Below are positions 1-6,589 of a stretch of DNA of 64,000 bases, one piece after another (position 1 is the stretch's first letter; every line of letters starts with the position of its first letter). Made by a program: the position numbers and the translations under genes. Source of the DNA: Desulfurobacteriaceae bacterium (lineage in GTDB: Bacteria; Aquificota; Aquificia; Desulfurobacteriales; Desulfurobacteriaceae); assembly GCA_027063785.1 (NCBI GenBank), contig JAMORC010000063.1:116836-180835 (forward strand). Direction: 5' to 3'. Below the pieces are notes generated by a model that had not been told where the DNA came from, made no database searches, and saw nothing but the letters and a program-made list of their open reading frames with translations.

Positions 1-383
1 TGTGTTCCTGACCTCCGTGCTTCGTTGCACCGACGGCAATGGCAGCACAGACCTTGTCCTTTAAATCCCAGTTTACCCTTAGAGTCCTTGATCTGTCAAA
101 GAGGGTTTTAAGCATTCCGGTTATTGAACCGAAGTAAACGGGAGACCCTATTATTATCCCATCGGCTTCTTTCATTTTCTGCTCGATTTCTTGGTAACCG
201 TCCTTGACGATGCAGATGCCACCATTCCTCTTGCAAGCGTTGCAAACCTTACAATAGGCAAGCTCATAGTCACAGAGGGAGATGATTTCTGTTTCGAAGC
301 CCTCAAGCTCCTTTAGAGCCTCTTCAAGGAGTAGAAGCGTTGAGCCTTTCCTGTGGGAGCCGTTGATTGCCAGAACCTTCATT
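1..383 (-). CDS. Iron-sulfur flavoprotein / NADPH-dependent FMN reductase family, C-terminus missing
   Basis: Reading the minus strand from ATG at 383 gives 127 codons open to the window edge, so the C-terminal part is missing. The N-terminus has the flavodoxin-like FMN loop (MKVLAINGSHRKGST), and residues 44-58 hold four cysteines in a compact cluster (CKVCNACKRNGGIC). This is the pattern of iron-sulfur flavoproteins, which join FMN to a 4Fe-4S cluster and move electrons in anaerobes. The segment GSPVYFGSITGMLKTLFDR is the second FMN-contacting loop of this family. The start codon directly abuts the stop of der (TAA at 384-386), so the gene is probably the distal member of that transcription unit. 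Family assignment is firm. The electron donor and acceptor cannot be told from sequence. Confidence 0.85.
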
Positions 384-1829
384 TTACCTCCTTTCCCTCT
401 TTTTAAAGACCAACCTTATGGGTATCTTGTTGAAACCGAACTTTTCCCTAAACCTGTTTTCCAGGAAGCGCCTGAAGGACTTAGGAATTCCCTCTGGATA
501 GTTTGAGAACATCAGGAACGTCGGAGGTTTCGTCTTTACTTGCGTTCCGTAGTAAATCTTGACCACCTTGTTTTTATAAACGGGAGGTTGGTGTATTTCC
601 ATAAGCTCCTTCAAAGTCCTGTTGAACTCACCCGTCCTCACCTTCTTGGTGTACTGGCGGTACAGGTCTTTTATCTGTTTTAGAAGCTCGTTGAGTCCTT
701 TCTTCTCCTTTGCAGATATGAATACCCGCGGGGCGTACGGAATAAAATCGAAAGTGAGATCAAGTTCCCTTTGAATTCTCTCCCAGTCCTTTTGATCCTT
801 GAGCTTGTCTATTTTGTTCACGGCTATGATTATCGGCTTAAACTTCTCAAGGGCTATTCCGGCAATCTTTGCATCCCTGTCGGTAGGTCCCTCCTCTGCG
901 TCAATCAGGAGAACAACGACGTCTGCCCTGTCTATTGCGTCGAGCGCCCTCAGGTAGGAGTAAAACTCTATGTCCTTTATCTTTCCCCTTCTCCTTATTC
1001 CCGCCGTGTCGATAAATATAAACTCATCGTCTCCTATCTTTATGTACGTATCTATGGCGTCCCTCGTTGTTCCCGGGATGTCGCTGACTATTGCCCTTTC
1101 CTCACCGACCAGGGCGTTGAGAAGGGTGGATTTTCCCATGTTGGGCCTGCCGACTATGGCGACCTTTATCGGTTCCTTCTCTTCTTCGATCAAGAATTCT
1201 TCACCGGCCTCGAGGTTCTCTGCAAGTTCCTCAAGGCCCGAGACATCTTCCCCCGAGATCAGTTTCTCCGCTCTTTCCCTTCTCTCTTCTCTTTCTGCCG
1301 CTTCCCTTGCAGCTTCTTTGAGATCTTCGGGGAGCTTTTCCAGGATTTTTTCTATCAGCGTGGGAATGCCTATCTTATGGATTGCCGATACGGGGATAAT
1401 TTCTTCAAAGCCGAGCCTGTAGAAGTCGTAGATAAGGTCTTCCATGAAGGGCTCGTCGACCTTGTTTACGGCGACAATTACTGGCTTTTTCCACTTTCTC
1501 AGGATTCTGGCCACCTCTTCGTCCAACGGCGTGACTCCCTCCTTCCCGTCGACGACGAAGACGATGACGTCGGCCTCCTCCATTGCCCTCTTTGCCTGTT
1601 CTGTCGTTTCCTTTGCAAAGTCGTGAACGGAGGCGGTAGGATCAACTCCTCCGGTATCGACGAGGAGAACTTTGTGGCCGTCTAAATCTGCTTCTTGGAC
1701 TATCCTGTCCCTTGTAACTCCGGCGGTGTCGTCGATGATTGCAACTTTCTTCTTAAGCAACCTGTTGAACAGGGAGGACTTGCCGACATTCGGCCTTCCG
1801 ACGATCGCGACTACGGGGAGTCTTTTCAT
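384..1829 (-). CDS. der: Ribosome biogenesis GTPase Der (EngA)
   Basis: The 481-residue protein has two tandem GTPase domains followed by a KH-like C-terminal domain, the architecture found only in Der/EngA, which acts in 50S subunit maturation. P-loops are visible at GRPNVGKSS near residue 12 and GRPNMGKST near residue 228. Each domain also has DTAG (or DTGG) and NKxD signatures (AVNKVDEP and AVNKIDKL). The acidic linker between the G domains (about 185-220) is long and charged, as in thermophile homologues. The start overlaps the end of the upstream zinc-ribbon gene by four bases, so the two are translationally coupled. Length and motifs match the family well. Confidence 0.98.
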   Translation of the reverse strand: MKRLPVVAIVGRPNVGKSSLFNRLLKKKVAIIDDTAGVTRDRIVQEADLDGHKVLLVDTGGVDPTASVHDFAKETTEQAKRAMEEADVIVFVVDGKEGVTPLDEEVARILRKWKKPVIVAVNKVDEPFMEDLIYDFYRLGFEEIIPVSAIHKIGIPTLIEKILEKLPEDLKEAAREAAEREERRERAEKLISGEDVSGLEELAENLEAGEEFLIEEEKEPIKVAIVGRPNMGKSTLLNALVGEERAIVSDIPGTTRDAIDTYIKIGDDEFIFIDTAGIRRRGKIKDIEFYSYLRALDAIDRADVVVLLIDAEEGPTDRDAKIAGIALEKFKPIIIAVNKIDKLKDQKDWERIQRELDLTFDFIPYAPRVFISAKEKKGLNELLKQIKDLYRQYTKKVRTGEFNRTLKELMEIHQPPVYKNKVVKIYYGTQVKTKPPTFLMFSNYPEGIPKSFRRFLENRFREKFGFNKIPIRLVFKKRERR

Positions 1830-2446
1830 GCCTCCTCCATTACGATGTCGTATAGCCTCCGGAAAACGCAGGTGAACTCGATGTTTTCATCGTAAGCGAA
1901 GGGGACGGTTTCTATTTCCCAGATTTCCTCCCCGTTATAAAGGTACCTTGCTCCTAAAAAGGCAATATCTTCCAGTTCTCGGTAGTAATACTCTACGTCT
2001 CCTTCTTTCTTCGCCTTTTCGGCAAATTTCCTGAGTTCTTCGACCGAGTCGAAGTTTGTAGTTGTCGGTATTGTAAATCGAACTGCTGCGTAGGTGTTCC
2101 CGCACTTTCTGCACTCGCCGTAGAGCTGAGTGGCGTCAACTACCGTCCTGAACTTACCGTTCTTTACAAGTTCCTCTACCATTTCGATAAAGTCCGTAAA
2201 GGGTTCGTCTTCTTCCCCGAAGTAGAGGTTCTGCTCCGTTTCCTCTACCTTACTTGGAAAGACTTTTAGGAGGGTGGCACCGCAGTAGGGGCATTCAAGG
2301 TTTATTCCGTCCTGTCCTACGGGTTCTACAATGGCTACGAGCCTGTCGAAGAAGTCTGCAATGTCGTATTCATCGGCGAGAAGCTCTATCGGCTCGTTAC
2401 ACATGGAAAAATCGTACCTGTAGTTCTTTTCAATAAAATCCTCCAT
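1826..2446 (-). CDS. Zinc-ribbon protein of unknown function
   Basis: This is a 206-residue, acidic, soluble protein that I do not recognise. Two CxxC knuckles, CPYCG near residue 53 and CRKCG near residue 111, probably bind one zinc ion, with about 55 residues between them. The rest is rich in Glu, Asp and aromatic residues and has no membrane segment or signal peptide. Its last four bases overlap the start of der, which points to coupled expression and perhaps a ribosome- or RNA-linked role, but that is only context. A GGAGGGAGAG ribosome site precedes the ATG. The 3' end of the accessory operon lies just upstream, separated by a GC-rich hairpin. Confidence 0.75.
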   Translation of the reverse strand: MEDFIEKNYRYDFSMCNEPIELLADEYDIADFFDRLVAIVEPVGQDGINLECPYCGATLLKVFPSKVEETEQNLYFGEEDEPFTDFIEMVEELVKNGKFRTVVDATQLYGECRKCGNTYAAVRFTIPTTTNFDSVEELRKFAEKAKKEGDVEYYYRELEDIAFLGARYLYNGEEIWEIETVPFAYDENIEFTCVFRRLYDIVMEEA

Positions 2447-2516
2447 CTCTCCTCCCTAAGGCTTTTTAAAAGTAAATTTAAGTTTCCTGTGAGCTTATGG
2501 AAACCTGTTTGGAGAA

Positions 2517-2544
2517 GGGCGGCCGAAGGGCGGCCGAGCCGCCC
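2517..2544 (-). terminator. GC-rich hairpin at the end of the accessory operon
   Basis: Seven-base arms GGGCGGC (2528-2534) and GCCGCCC (2538-2544) pair across a three-base loop, and a second copy of GGGCGGC lies at 2517-2523 as an alternative pairing partner. The element begins eight bases beyond the stop codon of the last accessory gene, reading on the minus strand. There is no clear U-run after it, so it may be a weak or factor-assisted terminator or an mRNA end stabiliser. A similar GGGCGG hairpin follows dapD. Confidence 0.5.
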
Positions 2545-2551
2545 CGGCGGT

Positions 2552-3094
2552 TTATGCGTTTTTGGATAAGAGCTTTTCGAGGGCGGAACTTACCTGCTGG
2601 CGGGCAAGCCACTCGAGGGACCAGACAAGGAGTGTTGGAACTGCGGCTCCGAGCGTTACTGCCTCAACGACCGGGCCGAAGATAACGGAGGATAGTATGT
2701 TTAACTCAAAGAAGGCGGCTACCAGGAACAGGAGGAAGAAGCCGAGGTAGTAGGCGTACTTGAACGGTTCAAGAACGCCGTACCACATGGATAAAAGGGT
2801 TGCAACTTCCAGCTCTTCAAGCCTTTGTGCTTTGGCCGCTTCGGGACTTTTCGCCACTTTCTCGGCAATCTCTTCCCTGTTGACATCTTCTCCTTCTATA
2901 ACTTTCTCCGCCGTGTTTGATATCGCTCCGTAGCCGAATATCAGCCTGTTTGCAAAGAGCCAGAAGCCTAAAAGCCCCAGTATAAAAGCTGCGGCTTCAG
3001 GATTTGCTGCAACAGAGGCGGTCATCAGGAAAAGGCCGAAAGCTATGGTGAGAGAGAAGAGAGTTAATGCTATCCACCAAACTGCCCGTTGCAT
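2552..3094 (-). CDS. Four-helix membrane protein of the accessory operon, unknown function
   Basis: The 180-residue protein is not recognised as any known family. Hydrophobic helices lie at about 5-29, 34-54, 112-134 and 138-160. A charged cytoplasmic or periplasmic loop (about 60-100) is rich in Glu and Ala and looks helical (VNREEIAEKVAKSPEAAKAQ). The C-terminus is short and basic. The ATG overlaps the stop of the upstream gene by one base (TAATG), so it is translated with the anchored protein encoded at 3094-3579 and the two probably act together at the membrane. It is the last gene before the GC-rich hairpin. Confidence 0.7.
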   Translation of the reverse strand: MQRAVWWIALTLFSLTIAFGLFLMTASVAANPEAAAFILGLLGFWLFANRLIFGYGAISNTAEKVIEGEDVNREEIAEKVAKSPEAAKAQRLEELEVATLLSMWYGVLEPFKYAYYLGFFLLFLVAAFFELNILSSVIFGPVVEAVTLGAAVPTLLVWSLEWLARQQVSSALEKLLSKNA

Positions 3095-3579
3095 TACTTA
3101 CCTCCCTTGTTCTCTTCCTTCTTTTCCGCCTTTACCCCCATTTTGAACGGATGGGCGACGGTATAAAGGTCCGGAGAGAGGGGGTGCACGTAAGTGAAGG
3201 TTGCCAGGACGGCGTCTCCCAGCTTCAGCTTTTCTGTTCCTTCTTTCAGTTTAAGCTCTACTGCCGTTATTGTTCCCGGGGGAAGATTTACGTGAACCGG
3301 GACATGAGAAACGATGTAACCCTTCTCTTTTGTCTCTTTACCGGGAGTGAAGACAAACGATTCGTTGACAATAGTTAAAGGAGTTCCTCCCGGGTTGAGG
3401 ATTGAGTAAACTATGGAGTGGTGTTCTTTGTTATAAACGGCGTTGACTACTATGGGGGAGCCGGGGATTGATGCAATTACTTTCTCAACATTCCTTCCGG
3501 TAAAGAAACTTCCGATAGTCCATCCGAGTACCAGTGCAACAAAAATTGAGACAACGAGAACGATAGATGCCCTTTTCAT
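3094..3579 (-). CDS. Membrane-anchored extracytoplasmic protein of the accessory operon
   Basis: This 161-residue protein has an N-terminal hydrophobic segment (about 5-27) with basic residues before it and no obvious cleavage site, so it is probably anchored with its body outside the cytoplasm. The body (about 35-145) is rich in Val, Thr, Pro and Gly and alternates in a beta pattern, consistent with an immunoglobulin-like beta sandwich; a central NPGGTPLTI turn is typical of such folds. The last 12 residues are a charged KKEENKGGK-type tail. It overlaps the preceding small gene by four bases and the following membrane gene by one. I do not recognise the family; the fold is a guess from residue pattern. 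Confidence 0.7.
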   Translation of the reverse strand: MKRASIVLVVSIFVALVLGWTIGSFFTGRNVEKVIASIPGSPIVVNAVYNKEHHSIVYSILNPGGTPLTIVNESFVFTPGKETKEKGYIVSHVPVHVNLPPGTITAVELKLKEGTEKLKLGDAVLATFTYVHPLSPDLYTVAHPFKMGVKAEKKEENKGGK

Positions 3580-3734
3580 TTTTCTTCCTCCTTTTCTTCA
3601 AGTAGTCTTAGTGCTTCTTCTTTTGTAACCTCAACCATAATTGAACCGAAGTTGAAAAAGAGTCGCCTCCCTTCCGGGAGGGACTTGACAAACTCAATTA
3701 CTTTATTTTTGTTCTTCTTTTCCTTCTTCTCCAC
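3576..3734 (-). CDS. 52-residue charged protein resembling a prefoldin-beta hairpin segment
   Basis: I place the start at GTG 3734, not at an upstream ATG, because GGGGAGG stands six bases before it. This leaves a 32-base overlap with the upstream prefoldin-like gene instead of 131. The product begins with a Lys/Glu-rich helix, then RRLFFNFGSIMVEVTKEEAL, then an acidic helix. That order resembles the beta-hairpin and second-helix start of prefoldin beta subunits, where a VGxVLV strand is followed by a helix, but the match covers only about 25 residues and could be chance. The gene overlaps the following gene by four bases. Being real is supported by its ribosome site and position; its function is unknown. 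Confidence 0.55.
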   Translation of the reverse strand: MEKKEKKNKNKVIEFVKSLPEGRRLFFNFGSIMVEVTKEEALRLLEEKEEEK

Positions 3735-4185
3735 TTTCTTCCTCCCCTTTAGAGGCTTCGGACTGTCCGTGCTCTCTGATTTTCTGAGAGAGTTCCTCGA
3801 CCCTTCCGTAAAGTTCTGCCATTGCTTTTTCAAGGGCTTCCCTTAAAGCCACGAGGGCAACGATTTCCTTCTCTATCTGTTCTACTGCCTCGTCAAAGGG
3901 AAGCTCGACGGATATTCCGCTACCTATGCTGATTACAATCTTCTCGACTTCCTCAAGTTTTGCGGCTACCTGAGCGATTCTTCCTACGGGCAGTAAGACT
4001 TCCTTGCCGGCTCCGAGGTCTTTAAGGTTTTTGAGGGTCGTTATGGTGCTCCTGTATTCAGAGATCAGGATGTCGATGTTTGAGATTTCGACCCTCAGTG
4101 CCTCAATCTGGGCGATGAGGCTTCTGAGCTGGCGGTTGAGGTCGGCCATTTTCTTGTCGTCCTTCTTGAGAATCTTCTTCAGCAT
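3703..4185 (-). CDS. Prefoldin alpha-subunit-like coiled-coil protein
   Basis: The 160-residue protein has a helix-hairpin-helix plan. A heptad coiled coil runs from about 10 to 55, a beta-rich centre from 60 to 93 (EVLLPVGRIAQVAAK then KIVISIGSGISVEL), and a second coiled coil from 95 to 140. The spacing and the pair of LPVG and SIGSG strands closely match the double hairpin of archaeal prefoldin alpha, a co-chaperone that captures unfolded proteins in a jellyfish-like hexamer. The tail is acidic and disordered (GEEESGEEGKEEQK). Prefoldin is standard in archaea and eukaryotes but rare in bacteria. A good GGAGGTG site precedes the ATG. It could be a general coiled-coil protein with convergent hairpins, but the pattern agreement is good. 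Confidence 0.65.
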   Translation of the reverse strand: MLKKILKKDDKKMADLNRQLRSLIAQIEALRVEISNIDILISEYRSTITTLKNLKDLGAGKEVLLPVGRIAQVAAKLEEVEKIVISIGSGISVELPFDEAVEQIEKEIVALVALREALEKAMAELYGRVEELSQKIREHGQSEASKGEEESGEEGKEEQK

Positions 4186-4201
4186 GTTCCACCTCCCTTA
4201 A

Positions 4202-4921
4202 TTAGAGTTTTATTTCACACCAACCGGTAGTGCACCTTTCCCGTGGAAGGAAAATGACCCTTTTTGGCCTTATGTCCGTTTTCAGCTCGGCCATAAGTCT
4301 TTCCCTCACTTCCTTTATTCTCCAGAAGAAGAGGAGGTTTCCCTTGTACCTCGTTTCAGTCCACATGCCGATCCTGAGAGGGATTTCCCATTTCTTCATA
4401 TCGTTGAGGAGCGGGCGGTAAAACTCTTCGACTAAAGGGTGATCCCTCAGCATTCCCATTTCCATCCTTACGAGGGCTTCACAGAAGGAATGTCCAGCCG
4501 CCTTGAGCTTTTCCAGATGAGGCGAGGAAATCGGAAGGGTTACCGTTCCTCTGAAGGCTTCTACTTTAAACGTTTCAACCTCTTCCCACCTTTTAAGGTC
4601 GAATACTTCGGCTGTTGTTTCGAATACTTCACCTTCGCTGAGCGGAATCCTTTCGGGGACGGATAGCCCGGAGAGAACCGGGTAGCGGTCGGTTATTATT
4701 TCCGTTATTCTGTCGATAACCTCGTTGGGATTCAGTTTTCCTCCGAGCAGGTACTTCTTAACTCTGGTTTCGATATCCCTGTCTTTCTTTATGTAGTAGT
4801 AGATGACGGCCGATCTAATGGCTTCTTTTAAAGCGTTTCCGGGAAGGAAGGGTCTGCCCGCCTCGTCCCGGGGAAAACCGTGCCTCGTAAAGAGGACGGG
4901 AGTCCAGGTCAGAAGTTCCAT
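4202..4921 (-). CDS. RAMP-superfamily protein, Csm5-like, outside any CRISPR locus
   Basis: The 239-residue protein carries the RAMP signature at residues 22-38, GRPFLPGNALKEAIRSA, the equivalent of the IPGSSLKGALR motif of Csm5, Csm3 and Cmr proteins. Further features agree with Csm5: a LRIG segment around residue 191 followed by a Gly/Trp-containing turn, and a C-terminal glycine-tryptophan stretch (CTTGWCEI). RAMP proteins form the backbone or cap of type III effector complexes and bind crRNA. Here no Cas10, Csm2-4, Cas6, Cas1/2 or repeat array accompanies it, and the conserved second Gly and Ser of the loop are replaced (PGNALKEA), so ordinary crRNA binding is doubtful. It sits nine bases after the unknown 230-residue gene and before the prefoldin-like gene. 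Confidence 0.65.
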   Translation of the reverse strand: MELLTWTPVLFTRHGFPRDEAGRPFLPGNALKEAIRSAVIYYYIKKDRDIETRVKKYLLGGKLNPNEVIDRITEIITDRYPVLSGLSVPERIPLSEGEVFETTAEVFDLKRWEEVETFKVEAFRGTVTLPISSPHLEKLKAAGHSFCEALVRMEMGMLRDHPLVEEFYRPLLNDMKKWEIPLRIGMWTETRYKGNLLFFWRIKEVRERLMAELKTDIRPKRVIFLPRERCTTGWCEIKL

Positions 4922-4930
4922 CTCTCCCTC

Positions 4931-5623
4931 CTACTTGAAGGCTGCCAGTATTTTGTCCGCCTTTTCGGCGATGTCTATTTCAAAGAGAGCTATTGTCGGC
5001 AGCAGCCACGAGACCCTGAACCTGGCATTACCGTCCTTGTTTTCCCCGAAGTAGGCGAGGGCAACCCTTCCGAAACCTGCTTCCTTTTCGACCTTCTTTG
5101 CTTCCCTCAGGAATCGCCTGGCGACGTTCGGGAGTTTTTCGAAGGGATACGGTTTGCCTTCCTGTCCCCTCTGTTTTACAAGCTCAGTTGCCGTTCCGAC
5201 GTTTCTTAATGCTTCTATCAAGTGATGAAGTCGGTGTTTCTTGAAGTAGGCCAGCAGTAGTGAAGCAGCGGGAAGCCTCAGGATCTCAATGTTCTGGTTA
5301 TTTTCCCTCAGCTCTCCTACTATGTAAGCCCTGCCCTCTTCCATTTCTATGTGGGCGTAGAGCTTCTTGTTCTTCGGCATTTCTGTAAGGACTTCATTTA
5401 CCTCGTACTTAATACCGGATTCTTCGTAAACATCTCCTGCCCGCCTTTTACCGTATTCGGCAACAAAGTAGGTTTCCACTCCTCCCTTTTTTCCGGCGAT
5501 AAGGTCAAGACCCCACCTCTTGAGGGACTTGAACTTGAACTCCCTTTCTTTCTCGGGTTGTCCGAGAGTTTCGAAGACAAGTGTGTTTAAAGCCTGTATT
5601 TCTCTCAGCTCGAGTAAGTTCAT
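4931..5623 (-). CDS. Unknown soluble protein, first gene of the accessory operon
   Basis: This 230-residue protein matches no family I recognise. It has no membrane segment or signal peptide. The N-terminal half alternates in beta fashion ([34 protein letters not shown]), and the middle is helical (about 120-150, with LHHLIEAL). The C-terminal third again looks alpha/beta ([23 protein letters not shown]). Because it is followed after nine bases by a Csm5-like RAMP gene, a diverged RAMP or other ribonucleoprotein subunit is one possibility; I cannot show that from motifs. AGGAGGAGAG lies directly before its ATG, and the promoter with a consensus -35 box is 38 bases upstream. Confidence 0.6.
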   Translation of the reverse strand: MNLLELREIQALNTLVFETLGQPEKEREFKFKSLKRWGLDLIAGKKGGVETYFVAEYGKRRAGDVYEESGIKYEVNEVLTEMPKNKKLYAHIEMEEGRAYIVGELRENNQNIEILRLPAASLLLAYFKKHRLHHLIEALRNVGTATELVKQRGQEGKPYPFEKLPNVARRFLREAKKVEKEAGFGRVALAYFGENKDGNARFRVSWLLPTIALFEIDIAEKADKILAAFK

Positions 5624-5660
5624 CTCTCCTCCTAGGAAATTTTATAACTTCTAAATAAAA

Positions 5661-5689
5661 AATTTATTTCTCCTAAATGATTGTGTCAA
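5661..5689 (-). promoter_or_regulatory. Sigma-70-type promoter of the accessory operon
   Basis: On the minus strand a perfect -35 box TTGACA (5689-5684) is followed by a 17-base spacer and a -10 box TAAATT (5666-5661, four of six consensus bases). Transcription would start near 5654, giving a leader of about 30 bases that includes the AGGAGG ribosome site of the first gene. The surrounding 5640-5700 region is AT-rich. The whole 5624-5767 gap contains nothing else I can identify. Confidence 0.65.
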
Positions 5690-5767
5690 GTAATCTACAA
5701 TGAAACTTTAAAATAAGTGGAGTGCTTCTATGAAGAATTGAAGATTGATCCGGTATTTGCGGGTTGT

Positions 5768-6589
5768 TCAGTCTATTACCTTTACTTCAAGGGGAAGTGA
5801 GATGCCGAAGTGGTAGAGGACTTTTTCTCTGGCGATATCAATTAGCTTGGAGAAGTCGTTGAAAGTTCCCCCGTAGTTAACGGCGAAGTTTGCGTGTTTT
5901 TCGGAGAACCCGACGCCTCCGACGCGGAATCCCCTTAGTCCGCATAAGTCGAGGAGCTTCCCGGCGGGAGCAGTTTCGGGATTCTTAAACGTTGATCCTG
6001 CGGTTTTCAGGTAAAAGGGAGGTTGTTTTGAAAGTCTCAGGTTTACGAACCTTTCTATTTTCTCCTTAATGAAAGTGTCGGGGGTTGTTTTAAACGTGGC
6101 TTCGACAACTGCTCCGAGTTCCGGAAAGGGGGAGGAGCGGTAGGAAAATAGGGAAAAGTTTTTTAGTTCTTTTAATTCACCGCTCTGCCTGTCCAGGTAC
6201 TTTACGGAAATCAGGACATCCTTAACTTCCCTGCCGAAGGCTCCTGCGTTTTGAGCTACTATTCCTCCGATGGTTGCCCTGGGAATCCCTGCAAGGAATT
6301 CCAGGATTGAGATTTTCCTTTTCACTTGAAACCTTAAAACTCTTGAAATCGGTGTTCCGGCGCCGACTGTGAGGTTATCTCCTTCCTGCTTGATGTATGA
6401 GAACTTTTTTAGGGATATAAGGGGTGTTTTACTTTCTGACAGTATGACGTTTGAGCCTCCTCCGATGATGGGATAGCCTTTGAGGAGCAGTTTCAGAAGC
6501 TCTTTAACGTTTTTCGGGAAATAAACAGGCCTCGGGGATCCGAGGCCGATCGTTGTTATCCTTTCCGGGGAAAGAACCTTAACTTCCAA
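5768..6589 (-). CDS. murB: UDP-N-acetylenolpyruvoylglucosamine reductase MurB
   Basis: MurB reduces UDP-GlcNAc-enolpyruvate to UDP-MurNAc with NADPH and FAD, the second committed step of peptidoglycan synthesis in the cytoplasm. The 273-residue protein shows the FAD site ([12 protein letters not shown] near residue 41, then AGTPIS), SYRSSPFP in the middle, and the catalytic serine region [10 protein letters not shown] near residue 200. The acid at the very end (LPLEVKVID) supplies the second catalytic residue. Its short length is that of type II MurB, which lacks the extra loop domain. The start is TTG with AAAGGAG upstream, overlapping the pyrG stop by 11 bases. No terminator is evident after its stop. 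Confidence 0.97.
   Translation of the reverse strand: MEVKVLSPERITTIGLGSPRPVYFPKNVKELLKLLLKGYPIIGGGSNVILSESKTPLISLKKFSYIKQEGDNLTVGAGTPISRVLRFQVKRKISILEFLAGIPRATIGGIVAQNAGAFGREVKDVLISVKYLDRQSGELKELKNFSLFSYRSSPFPELGAVVEATFKTTPDTFIKEKIERFVNLRLSKQPPFYLKTAGSTFKNPETAPAGKLLDLCGLRGFRVGGVGFSEKHANFAVNYGGTFNDFSKLIDIAREKVLYHFGISLPLEVKVID

Noticed and set aside
771..1685. Plus-strand open frame of 304 codons antisense to der
   Set aside because: It lies wholly within der and has low-complexity runs without a ribosome site. It is a by-product of the codon use of der.
3735..3833. Longer version of the small accessory gene starting at ATG 3833
   Set aside because: The added 33 residues are low complexity and antisense-like within the prefoldin-like gene. 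GTG 3734 has a near-ideal GGGGAGG site.
5690..5767. Terminator between murB and the accessory operon
   Set aside because: Only a very short TTCT/AGAA pair without a T-run is present. I could not support a terminator.
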